Below are positions 9,349 through 17,314 of a DNA stretch of 64,000 nucleotides, in pieces. Source of the DNA: JAAYBF01 sp963715445 (GTDB lineage Bacteria; Actinomycetota; Thermoleophilia; Solirubrobacterales; Thermoleophilaceae); contig OY970240.1 of the NCBI GenBank assembly GCA_963715445.1, positions 806,001 to 870,000 on the forward strand. The letters run 5' to 3'. A model generated the notes under the pieces. That model was not told the DNA's origin. It was given only the letters and a program-made list of their open reading frames with translations, and ran no database searches. The translations under genes and the position numbers were made by a program. Position 1 is the stretch's first letter; each line of letters starts with the position of its first letter.

Positions 9349-9704
9349 GCCTCACCCAGGGTCGCCGGCAGCAGGACAGAGCCCTTCCAGATGTCCCCCA
9401 GCGCACGCGTGACGGCCACCCACTGCCGCTGATGCTCAGCCAGCGCCGCGCGCCCCTCGGGGGTGATCACGTAGTACCTGCGGCGCCGACCCTCGGGCGG
9501 CTTGCGCCACTCCGTCGTCACGTACCCGAACCGGCTGAGCCGATGGAGCAGCGGATAGAGCATTCCGTCGGTCCACTCGAACTCACCGCCGGACAGCTCA
9601 CGCACCCGCTTCAGGATCGCGTAGCCGTAGCTCTCGCCCTCGGCCAGGATCGCGAGCACGAGCGGAGTCGCAGAGGCCGCAACCAGGTCCTTATCGATGT
9701 GCAT
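9345..9704 (-). CDS. PadR family transcriptional regulator
   Basis: A 119-residue winged-helix regulator. The family core is clear: LAILAEGESYGYAILKRV, then GMLYPLLHRLSRFGYVTTEW, with a basic wing (EGRRRRYYVIT) and a dimerisation helix at the end. PadR proteins normally repress their own operon and respond to ligands or cell-envelope stress. It is the first gene of a two-gene unit with the overlapping membrane protein. I prefer the ATG at 9704. An ATG nine codons upstream (9731) is possible and would put the start about 14 bases after a TAGCTCTAT sequence that could serve as a -10 box. Confidence 0.88.
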   Translation of the reverse strand: MHIDKDLVAASATPLVLAILAEGESYGYAILKRVRELSGGEFEWTDGMLYPLLHRLSRFGYVTTEWRKPPEGRRRRYYVITPEGRAALAEHQRQWVAVTRALGDIWKGSVLLPATLGEA

Positions 9705-9868
9705 GAGTGGCAGCCCTATGACTCGAAGCATTACGCATAGAGCTACAAGGTATCAGGCGGCCGCCAACAAGGATCAGCCGGACTCGCCACATAGATGAGT
9801 CTGTGCCTCCCCGCTCGTCTTATGGGTAGAGGGACTCAGAGGGGGCCCGTCAACGAGGGAGGATCGAG

Positions 9869-10402
9869 ATGGGAAAGCTGATCGCAAGCACGCAGGCCAC
9901 CATCGACGGCGTCATAGACCCGGTCGGCGAGTGGGTAGAGCCCGGCGGAGACCACGCCGAGTACTCGTTCGAGCGTCAGGCGAGGTCGAGCGGGCTGGTG
10001 CTGGGCCGCAAGACCTACGAAGGGCTGGCGGGGTACTGGCCGAGCGCGTCGGGCAAGTGGGCGGACATGATCAACCCGATGCGCAAGTGGGTCGGGTCGC
10101 AGACCTTCTCCGGAGACCTCGAGTGGAACGCGACCCTGCTCGATGGTGAGCTCAAGGACTCGATCCCGAAGCTGAAGGACGAGGTCGACGGCGACCTGTT
10201 CATGCACGGGAGCGGCGAGTTCGCGTACGCCCTCGCCGAGAGGGGCCTGATCGACGAGTACGAGGTCTACCTGAACCCGATCGTGTGGGGCGAAGGGAAC
10301 GTCCACGTGCTCGGCGACAGGGGCACCGTCCGGCTGGAGCTCGAGGACGTGAAGCGGTTCGACTCCGGAGTGGTCCTCCTCACCTACCTGCCGGCGCCCT
10401 GA
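9869..10402 (+). CDS. Dihydrofolate reductase family protein (RibD C-terminal fold)
   Basis: A 177-residue protein of the RibD-C/DHFR-like superfamily. It shows the opening KLIASTQATIDGVID, the LGRKTYEGLAGYWP block that contacts the NADPH phosphate, and a GDLFMHGSGEFAYAL segment near residue 115. Stand-alone members are NAD(P)H-dependent reductases of uncertain substrate, not true folate enzymes. A GGAGG lies 7 bases upstream of the ATG. No riboflavin genes are adjacent, so a biosynthetic role is not supported. Confidence 0.86.
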   Translation: MGKLIASTQATIDGVIDPVGEWVEPGGDHAEYSFERQARSSGLVLGRKTYEGLAGYWPSASGKWADMINPMRKWVGSQTFSGDLEWNATLLDGELKDSIPKLKDEVDGDLFMHGSGEFAYALAERGLIDEYEVYLNPIVWGEGNVHVLGDRGTVRLELEDVKRFDSGVVLLTYLPAP

Positions 10403-10483
10403 CCGCGAATCGGGCCCGCCTGGAAGGTGCCCTACGGCCTGGGCAGATCGCTCAAGGCGACCGCCGCTGACCGTGAGCGTCGG

Positions 10484-12256
10484 CTAGCGCTTCTTCTTCT
10501 TGACGACCTTGAACTTGAAGGTCGCAGGCGTGGGGTCGGCTGCGTCCCCGGCTCCGACAGCGCGCACGGTGAACTTGTGCTTGCCGGGGGAGACTCTGTA
10601 GGACTTCGGCGAGCTGCAGGCCGCGAACCGCTTCTTGTCGAGCTTGCACTGGAAGCGGGTACCGGTCTTGGACCGGAACTTGAAGGTGACCTTCACCTTC
10701 GCCTTCTTCGTGGTCACCTTCGCGCGGGGGTGCTTGCCGAGCACTGTGTTAGGCGGCGGCGTGATGGGCGGCGGTTCCGGATCGTTTGGCTCCAGAGGGC
10801 CCTTCGCGACGTAGGTCACCTTGCTCGTCGAGCACCCAGAGGTGTTGCCGGCGGCGTCGGTCGCGGTCGCGTAGAAGGTCGTCGTCGAGCCGGCGGCAAC
10901 GGTGACCCGCAGGCCGGGTGACGCGAAGGTCCCCGCACCACCGGTGGCGCGCGGCGACCCCGTGCAGGTTGCGTTGTCGTAGAGCTGCACGGTGCCGATC
11001 CCAGCGGCTCCGGCGATCAGAGGCTGCAGGCTGGACGACGGCGACGCGGGGGTCGACGCCAGGCCGCTCGGAGCAGCGGGCGCTGTGATGTCGACGGTGA
11101 CCGAGAACGACTGCGTGGCGTCTGGGCTGAATATGTCGTTGGTGGCCCCCACCGCCCCGATGAACGTCCCTTCCTCGGTCGGAGTGCCTGAGAGCACGCC
11201 GGTCGTCTCGTTCAGTGCCAGGCCGGGCGGCAGCTCGCCGCTGCTCAGGAAGAATCGGACGGGCAGGCTGTCGAATCGCGGCGCCAGGGTGTAAGTGCGC
11301 GAGAACGGCGCGGCCCCGATGAGGGACGGCAGGGCGCCGCTGGCGATGGTCAGCGTGCCGCCCAGCTGGCCGTAGATGTGGCCGCCCCAGCAAACGGGGG
11401 TGTCGTCGGCCTTGATCGCGCACGAGTGGAACTCGCCGGCGGTGATCTGCTTGACGGTGCCGATGCCAGTGGGAAGCGAAGGCTGAGGGCCATTGGGGGC
11501 GTTGCGCCCCCAGCAGACCGGCGTGTCGTCCGTCTTGATCGCACACGTGTGGAGCTCGCCGGCAACGATCTCCTTGACGGTGCCGATACCCGCGGGGACC
11601 GAGGCTTGGTTGATGTCGTCGGCGCCCCAGCAGACCGGGGTGCCGTTGGTCTTGATCGCACACGTGTGCCCTTCGCCGCCCGCGGCGATCCGGCTGACCG
11701 TGCCGATGTCCACGGGCAGCGTGGTCTGCCCGACGCTGTTGTCGCCCCAGCAGACCGGGGTGCCGTCGGTCTTGACCGCGCACGTGTGGTAGACGGCGGC
11801 GGATATCCGACTTACCGTGCCGATGTCCGCGGGAACCGTACTCTGCCCTTCGTCGTTGGCGCCCCAGCAGACCGGGGTGTCATCGGTCTTGATCGCACAC
11901 GTGTTGTAGCCGCCGGCAACGATCTGCTTGACCGTGCCGATCCCCGAAGGGATCGTGGTCTGCCCTTCATCGTTGGAGCCCCAACCCCAGCAGACCGGGG
12001 TGTCGTCCGTCTTGATCGCACACGCGTGGCTATAGCCAGCGGCAATCTGGTCCACCGTGCCGATGTCGGTGGGGAGGGGGCCCGCGTTGCCCCAGCAGAA
12101 CGGCGTGTCGTCCGCCTTGATCACACACGTGTAGCCGCCACCGGCCGCCACTTGAACCAGCGGCGCAGCGTGCGCCGTCGCGGCGCAGACGACGGCCGCC
12201 AGCAGCGACGCGAGCACGATCGCCCCGATGGCCCGCACCCCCCTCAAGCTGTGCAC
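10484..12256 (-). CDS. Secreted RCC1-type repeat protein with Ig-like domains and basic tail
   Basis: About 590 residues. A signal peptide ends near TAHAAPL. Seven repeats of ~38-40 residues follow, each built around H/NTCAIKxDxTPVCWG and GIGTVxxIxAG; these are the bacterial form of RCC1 beta-propeller blades, with a cysteine pair in each blade. Next come a putative Ig-type domain (LPPGLALNETTGVLSGTP), a second Ig-like domain, a proline-rich linker and a C-terminal module with the FQCKLD ... FAACSSPKSY pattern, ending in VVKKKKR. Likely exported and surface-associated; ligand unknown. I used the GTG at 12256, which gives a normal signal peptide. A GTG at 12322 is also open and would add 22 residues. 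Confidence 0.8.
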   Translation of the reverse strand: MHSLRGVRAIGAIVLASLLAAVVCAATAHAAPLVQVAAGGGYTCVIKADDTPFCWGNAGPLPTDIGTVDQIAAGYSHACAIKTDDTPVCWGWGSNDEGQTTIPSGIGTVKQIVAGGYNTCAIKTDDTPVCWGANDEGQSTVPADIGTVSRISAAVYHTCAVKTDGTPVCWGDNSVGQTTLPVDIGTVSRIAAGGEGHTCAIKTNGTPVCWGADDINQASVPAGIGTVKEIVAGELHTCAIKTDDTPVCWGRNAPNGPQPSLPTGIGTVKQITAGEFHSCAIKADDTPVCWGGHIYGQLGGTLTIASGALPSLIGAAPFSRTYTLAPRFDSLPVRFFLSSGELPPGLALNETTGVLSGTPTEEGTFIGAVGATNDIFSPDATQSFSVTVDITAPAAPSGLASTPASPSSSLQPLIAGAAGIGTVQLYDNATCTGSPRATGGAGTFASPGLRVTVAAGSTTTFYATATDAAGNTSGCSTSKVTYVAKGPLEPNDPEPPPITPPPNTVLGKHPRAKVTTKKAKVKVTFKFRSKTGTRFQCKLDKKRFAACSSPKSYRVSPGKHKFTVRAVGAGDAADPTPATFKFKVVKKKKR

Positions 12257-12346
12257 CGCTCCATCCACCGCGCGCCATTGTGCCAGAAGCAGGCCACACC
12301 GTCTGCGGAGATCTGCGGCCACGCCGGGCCCCCCACCAGGCGTACG

Positions 12347-13120
12347 ATGAGCACCATGCCCACGGGTGCGACATCGCAGCTTTCGGATGCCCAGCTCGTC
12401 GAGGTGCTCGGGCTGCTGGAGGGCGCCGACAGCGTGGAGCTCAAGCTGACCGTGCCGGCAGCGGAGCAGCGCTCCTCGATCGAGGCGCTCGGATTCGATC
12501 CGCTCGACGCGCAGGTCCGGCTCATCTACTTCTTCGACACCCCCGACCTCGCGCTGAACCGCGCGGGTCTCGTCCTCCGCGCCCGGCGGATTCAGCGCAA
12601 GGGCGAGGACTCGGTCGTGAAGCTCCGCCCGGTCGTGCCGGACGCGCTGCCGAAGAAGCTCCGGCGCGATCCCGGGTTCGGCGTGGAGGTCGACGCCATG
12701 CCCGGCGGGTTCGTGTGCTCCGGCCGGCTGCGCGTGGAGGCGCCATCACTCGGCATCACCGACACGGCAGCGGGCAAGCAGCCGCTGCGCAAGCTCTTCT
12801 CCAAGCAGCAGCGCGCGCTCTTCGCCGAGCATGCGCCGGCCGGAGTCGCCCTCGACGACCTGACGACGCTCGGACCGATCTTCATCCTGAAGCTCAAAGG
12901 CACCGCACCAGCCCTCGGGCGCAAGCTCGTTGCCGAGCTCTGGCTCTTCCCCGACGGCTCGAGGATCCTCGAGCTGTCTACGAAGTGCCTGCCGTCGGAG
13001 GCGTTCCAGGTGGCCGCCGAGGCCCGCGCCGGCCTGATCGAGCACGGCATCTCGTTGAGCGGCGAGCAGGAGACCAAGACGCGCCGAGCGTTGGAGTACT
13101 TCTCCTCCACTCTCGCCTAG
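12347..13120 (+). CDS. CYTH domain protein
   Basis: A 257-residue protein starting ATG at 12347, with a second ATG three codons later. The first half has the CYTH (CyaB/thiamine triphosphatase) tunnel layout: VELKLTV near residue 27, where the usual ExExK reads SxExK, then IYFFDTPDLALNRAGLVLRARR and VVKLRPV. The conserved FDT and RxR elements that bind triphosphate are present. Family members hydrolyse triphosphates or make cAMP, so the substrate is not certain. It is divergent from the RCC1-type gene. Confidence 0.8.
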   Translation: MSTMPTGATSQLSDAQLVEVLGLLEGADSVELKLTVPAAEQRSSIEALGFDPLDAQVRLIYFFDTPDLALNRAGLVLRARRIQRKGEDSVVKLRPVVPDALPKKLRRDPGFGVEVDAMPGGFVCSGRLRVEAPSLGITDTAAGKQPLRKLFSKQQRALFAEHAPAGVALDDLTTLGPIFILKLKGTAPALGRKLVAELWLFPDGSRILELSTKCLPSEAFQVAAEARAGLIEHGISLSGEQETKTRRALEYFSSTLA

Positions 13121-13206
13121 ATCGAGACACCGAGAATTGCCTCTCGCCAAAGGCCGTGGCTTGGCCTAACATCGAACAGTCCGTCGGCAGACAACTGGAG
13201 GCTGGG

Positions 13207-13665
13207 ATGAACTCTCACACCGGGGCTCACGACGACCTTGGGCCCATCGACGTGGCCGTTATCGCCTACCCGCCCGACGCACCGATGACCGGCGACGCGG
13301 TGCCCCTGTTACTCGATCTGGTGGAGCGCGGGATCATCCGAGTGCTCGATGTCATGTTCGTAACCAAGGCGGAGGATGGGACCTTCGCCGGGTTCGACGC
13401 GAGCGACCTCGACGACAAGGGGGTCGGGGACTTCACGGTCTTCGAGGGCGCGTCCTCGAGCCTGCTCGACGAGAGCGACGTAGCTCAAGCCGCCGATGCG
13501 ATCGAGCCGGGAGCCGCCGCTGTCGTGCTCGTGTACGAGAACCGCTGGGCCGCGCCGTTCATCGCCGCGGTCCGCCGCAACGGAGGCGTGCCGATCGCCT
13601 TCGAGCGAATACCGGTGCAGAGCCTGATCGACGCCCTCGACGCCATCGAAGCAGCGGCGTCCTAA
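13207..13665 (+). CDS. DUF6325-type small protein
   Basis: A 152-residue acidic protein with a beta-alpha pattern (GPIDVAVIAYP, then LLLDLVERGIIRVLDVMFV). A later VVLVYENRWAAPF strand and an IPVQSLIDALDAIEA helix match proteins usually labelled DUF6325. No catalytic motif is seen. GGAGG lies 6-7 bases before the ATG. The SHOCT-domain gene starts 24 bases downstream; this pairing is common in actinobacteria and suggests they work together, but the function is unknown. Confidence 0.75.
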   Translation: MNSHTGAHDDLGPIDVAVIAYPPDAPMTGDAVPLLLDLVERGIIRVLDVMFVTKAEDGTFAGFDASDLDDKGVGDFTVFEGASSSLLDESDVAQAADAIEPGAAAVVLVYENRWAAPFIAAVRRNGGVPIAFERIPVQSLIDALDAIEAAAS

Positions 13666-13689
13666 AGAGACACAGAGAAGGGATCACCT

Positions 13690-13962
13690 ATGCCAGGACT
13701 ACTCCGAGGAATGGCCCGCACCGCGGTCGTCGCCGGCACCGCCACCGCCGTCTCGAACCGCGTGAGCCGCCGCCAAGGCCAGCGCTGGGCCGAGCAGGAA
13801 GCGACTTACGAACCCGCGCCCGCAGCCGCACCCGCGCCCGCAGCGCCGGCGCAAGCATCCAGCCCCATCGAGCAGCTCAAGGAGCTCGCCACCCTCCGCG
13901 ATCAGGGCGTGCTCACCGACGAGGAGTTCGCGGCGGAGAAGGCGAAGCTGCTGAACGGCTGA
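13690..13962 (+). CDS. SHOCT domain protein
   Basis: A 90-residue protein. The N-terminus is basic and helical and could touch the membrane. The middle is an Ala/Pro linker (residues ~40-58). The last 30 residues form a SHOCT domain (IEQLKELATLRDQGVLTDEE), a short helical module found at protein ends and thought to mediate oligomerisation. It probably shares a transcript with the gene just upstream. Confidence 0.82.
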   Translation: MPGLLRGMARTAVVAGTATAVSNRVSRRQGQRWAEQEATYEPAPAAAPAPAAPAQASSPIEQLKELATLRDQGVLTDEEFAAEKAKLLNG

Positions 13963-14018
13963 GCAAGGGCAAAGCGCCGGGGCAAGGCGCCGCAGCCCGG
14001 GTGCGGCCAGCGGGCCGG

Positions 14019-15107
14019 TCAGGTGCCGGAGGGCGCCGACTCGACCGGCTCGGCTGCGGTCTGCTCGATGGTGTTGTAGACGGCCCAGCCGACAGCGACC
14101 ATCGGGACGGCGAGAAAGGCGCCGACGATGCCGAGCAGCTGGCTCCCGACGATGACCGCCGTGAGCGTGACGATCGGATGGAGGCTGACTGTCTTCTGGT
14201 AGACGAGCGGCGTGACGAACATGCTGTCGAGCTGCTGGGCAACCAGGATGACGACCGCCATCGCGACCGCCCCGCCGGTACCCACCGCCGCGAGCGTGAC
14301 GAGCACGATGACCGCGCCGGAGACCCAGGCACCGAGGATCGGGATGAAGAGCGACACGAAGCTGAGCAGCGCGAGCGTGCCGGCCTGCGGAGTGCCTATG
14401 ACCAGCATCCCGAGCGTGATGACGGCGCTGTCGATCAGCGCGACGAGCGCGATGCCGCGGATGTAGCCGCTCGCGGCGTTCCAGGCGGCTGCACCGCCAA
14501 CGGCGACCCGGTCGCGGCGCTCGGCGCTGAAGCGCTGCTGGATCCAGGCCCAGATCGAGTCGCCGCCGGTGAGGATGTAGAGCAGGAAGACGAACATCAG
14601 CAGGAAGCCGCTGACCATCTGCGCGGCCAGCGACAAGCCGCCGAGCAACCCCGCCGCCAGTCCGCCCGCCGCGTCCTTGGCGGCCGGGAGGATGCCGGCG
14701 AGGAATTCGCGGATCTCCTTCTCGTGCTCCTCGATCCAGGCGTTGTTGTCGCGCAGCCACCCGACGACCTCGTCGGCTCCCGCGGTGATGTCCTCGCCGA
14801 GCCCGCCGAGGTTGCCGAAGAGCGCGTCGGAGAACAACCACGCGAGACCACCCGCTACGACCAGGACGCCGACCATGCTCCCCGCGATCGCGAGCCCGCG
14901 CGGGATCCCGCGGCTCGTCGCCAAAGCGACAAGGGGCAACAGCTGCGTGCTGACAAGCGCGGCCGCGATCAGAGGGACGGTCGCACCGCGTGCGTACCAG
15001 ATCATCCCGCCGACCAAGAGCACGCCGGCGGCAATCAGGAGCGCCTTCGCGCTCCAGCGAGCCATCGCGGTGCCGGCCGCCTCACGCGGCCGGACGTCGG
15101 GCGACAT
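14019..15107 (-). CDS. AI-2E/PerM-type membrane transporter
   Basis: About 362 residues with some seven or eight hydrophobic segments in the AI-2E arrangement. Two or three segments lie at the N-terminus, a long soluble helical stretch occupies the middle (WLRDNNAWIEEHEKEIREF), and a C-terminal bundle includes GTPQAGTLALLSFVSLFIPI and VGSQLLGIVGAFLAVP. The family covers AI-2 exporters and Na+/H+ antiporters, so the substrate is open. I chose the ATG at 15107, with AGGA just upstream; a GTG at 15134 has a similar site. Confidence 0.85.
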   Translation of the reverse strand: MSPDVRPREAAGTAMARWSAKALLIAAGVLLVGGMIWYARGATVPLIAAALVSTQLLPLVALATSRGIPRGLAIAGSMVGVLVVAGGLAWLFSDALFGNLGGLGEDITAGADEVVGWLRDNNAWIEEHEKEIREFLAGILPAAKDAAGGLAAGLLGGLSLAAQMVSGFLLMFVFLLYILTGGDSIWAWIQQRFSAERRDRVAVGGAAAWNAASGYIRGIALVALIDSAVITLGMLVIGTPQAGTLALLSFVSLFIPILGAWVSGAVIVLVTLAAVGTGGAVAMAVVILVAQQLDSMFVTPLVYQKTVSLHPIVTLTAVIVGSQLLGIVGAFLAVPMVAVGWAVYNTIEQTAAEPVESAPSGT

Positions 15108-15259
15108 GTGTCCTGGTTCGACAATTCCCGCCACCGTCCTGCGCGGGCAAGATCACCCTGACCTGAACATCTGTTGAGTCCACCCGCGACGAGGAGTAGG
15201 TTCGGGGCCCGATGCCGAGGAACCTCGGACTGAACCTCTCGCCTATAGGAGTCGCCACG

Positions 15260-16783
15260 ATGTCACGAGCCGTACGGATGCTGGTTGTCACCGCAGTCAG
15301 CGCCCTCGGACTGGGCGCCCTCGCCAGTCCGGCCGCGGCGGGAATATGGACCGAGGTCCCATCGGGGACCGCGAGCACGATCACCGCGATCGAGTACCAG
15401 AGCGACACGCGCTTCTGGTTCACCACGAGCTCAGGCCAGATCTGGAAGCGCAAGGCGGACCTCAGCGGCTTCCAGCTGGTCCACCCGGCGAGCGCGATCG
15501 CGCTCAACGACATCGAGTTCCAAGCCGGCGGTCAGATCGGCCTGGCGGTTGGGGACGGCGGCCAGGTGTTGCGCTCGACCAATGGAGGTGACTCGTGGGC
15601 GGCCGTCACCGGCATCCAGGTCTCAAACGTTGGCGACGGCAGCAACAACCAGTGCATCACCACCGAGCCGCTGGGAGACGTCAACTTCGTCCGTTTCGCG
15701 GGAAGCGCCCGTGTGTGGATCGGCGCCGACCGGCGGCAGCTCGCCACCTCTCAGCCCGCCAGCGCGGCCAACGTCGGCGCCACGGGACAGTGGATAGACG
15801 CCAACCGCAAACCGATTCCCGTGGTGGGCGACAACTGCTGGATCGACCAGAACGATGGCTTCGCCGACATGTTCGTCACGTCGAACCCGGACGTCTTCTA
15901 CCTCGCGACCGGTGGCTCCGGGGCAGTGCTGTTCTCGACCAACAACCTCGCAGGCGATCCGCAGGTCAAGCCGGCGGGATCCGCCAATGGCTTCACGCTC
16001 GGAGGCCGAATTGCCGGCGATCGCACCAACCCGGACCGGCTCTGGGCGGTTTCCGGCGCCCCCTACGGCAACTCCACCGCGCAGTACACCGAGGACGCCT
16101 ATCAGTCGGCGGAGTGGTTTCGGATCACCAACGTGGACGCCCACCCCTTCCCTTCCAACGGACCCTCGGACGTGGCGTTCGCCGGCGGCACCGTGCTATC
16201 GGCCGGTAACGCCGGCTACGTCCTGACCTCGGTCAACGGCCGCGACTTCCGCTGGAACGGCGGCGACGCCCCGCTCGCCACGACGGACTGGCGCGCGGTC
16301 GCGCTCGCCAGCGCAGCGCAGGGCGCGGTCGGCGGCGTCGGAGGCAAGCTGATGCTGACGACTCAGGCCAACAGCACGCCCAGCACGGGCGGTCCCGGGC
16401 CGGGCCCGGGGCCAGGCCCCACCGCACCCACGAAGACGTTCGGCTTCAACTTCTCCGGCAAGGGCAGCGCGCTCTCCGCGAAGATCGTCGGTCGCAAGGT
16501 CCGCGTGCGGATGCGCGGCGCCGTGAAGCCCCCGAAGGGCATCCGTCCGGCGGACGCCTGCAGCGGCAAGATCAAGCTCACGCTCAGGAAAAAGAAGAAG
16601 AAGCTCGCCACGCGGACCGTGAAGCTCAAGCTCAAGAAGGGCAAGTGCCGCTTCGCCAAGACCGTGCTGATACCGCGCAAGAAGGTCGGCAGCGCCACGA
16701 AGCTACGGCTGACCGTGCGCTTCCAGGGCAACCGCGTGCTGAAGGCTGGTCAGAAGCGCTACACGCTGCTGATCACGCGGTGA
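15260..16783 (+). CDS. Secreted Ycf48/BNR-like propeller protein with basic C-terminal domain
   Basis: A 507-residue exported protein. The ATG at 15260 follows TAGGAG with about 8 bases spacing and gives a clear signal peptide ending at SPAAAG. The body has propeller-like repeats with LAVGDGGQVLRSTNGGDSW, close to the Ycf48/sortilin-type BNR motif. A GPGPGPGP linker then leads to a ~125-residue C-terminal domain rich in lysine (LRKKKKKLATRT) with a cysteine pair. The propeller in related bacterial proteins binds surface partners. The photosystem role of plant and cyanobacterial Ycf48 should not be transferred here. Confidence 0.75.
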   Translation: MSRAVRMLVVTAVSALGLGALASPAAAGIWTEVPSGTASTITAIEYQSDTRFWFTTSSGQIWKRKADLSGFQLVHPASAIALNDIEFQAGGQIGLAVGDGGQVLRSTNGGDSWAAVTGIQVSNVGDGSNNQCITTEPLGDVNFVRFAGSARVWIGADRRQLATSQPASAANVGATGQWIDANRKPIPVVGDNCWIDQNDGFADMFVTSNPDVFYLATGGSGAVLFSTNNLAGDPQVKPAGSANGFTLGGRIAGDRTNPDRLWAVSGAPYGNSTAQYTEDAYQSAEWFRITNVDAHPFPSNGPSDVAFAGGTVLSAGNAGYVLTSVNGRDFRWNGGDAPLATTDWRAVALASAAQGAVGGVGGKLMLTTQANSTPSTGGPGPGPGPGPTAPTKTFGFNFSGKGSALSAKIVGRKVRVRMRGAVKPPKGIRPADACSGKIKLTLRKKKKKLATRTVKLKLKKGKCRFAKTVLIPRKKVGSATKLRLTVRFQGNRVLKAGQKRYTLLITR

Positions 16784-16803
16784 TTGCCTAGGCGGGGGCG
16801 GCC

Positions 16804-17202
16804 GTGCCGTTCACTCACAGGAACCTCAAGGAGGACCTGGAGGACGTCGGGTCCAACTTCGACGGCGCGCCTGACCTCGAGTTCCGCCTGGCGACCAAGG
16901 CGCTCGAGCTCGAGAAATCAGGCCTGAGCTACCAGCGCGTCCCGCCCGGCTATCGCTTCCCGTACGGCCACACGCACGAGAAGCAGGAGGAGGTGTACGT
17001 GGTCCTGCGCGGGAGCGGGCGGATGAAGCTCGACGACGAGATCGTCGAGATCAGGGAGTGGGACGCGGTGCGCGTCCCGCCCGGCACGTGGCGAGGCTAC
17101 GAGGCCGGGCCGGAGGGCCTCGAGATCCTCGTCATCGGCGCGCCCAACCTCGGCGAGGATCCGCGCGAAGACGTCGATGGCCAGCGCGACTGGTGGGGCT
17201 GA
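16804..17202 (+). CDS. Cupin domain protein
   Basis: A 132-residue single-cupin protein starting GTG. The first cupin motif is intact (YGHTHEKQEEVYVVLRGSG: two His and a Glu as metal ligands), followed by a second-motif region (WDAVRVPPGTWRGYEAG) where the usual His is Trp/Arg. Small cupins of this type act as isomerases, dioxygenases or sensors. It starts 20 bases after the propeller gene. Confidence 0.8.
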   Translation: MPFTHRNLKEDLEDVGSNFDGAPDLEFRLATKALELEKSGLSYQRVPPGYRFPYGHTHEKQEEVYVVLRGSGRMKLDDEIVEIREWDAVRVPPGTWRGYEAGPEGLEILVIGAPNLGEDPREDVDGQRDWWG

Positions 17203-17314
17203 CCAGCGAGTAGGGGTTTCAGCCGAGCTGCTCGGCCAGTCCGATGACGATGCCCTCAGCAACAAACCGGGGAGTATCTTCTGCGTGCATCCGTACCGGG
17301 AAGGAGATCTGCGC

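Noticed and set aside
13207..13962. DUF6325-type/SHOCT pair as a toxin-antitoxin module
   Set aside because: Small size and pairing are suggestive, but neither protein has a toxin or antitoxin motif, and such pairs are common in actinobacteria outside mobile regions.
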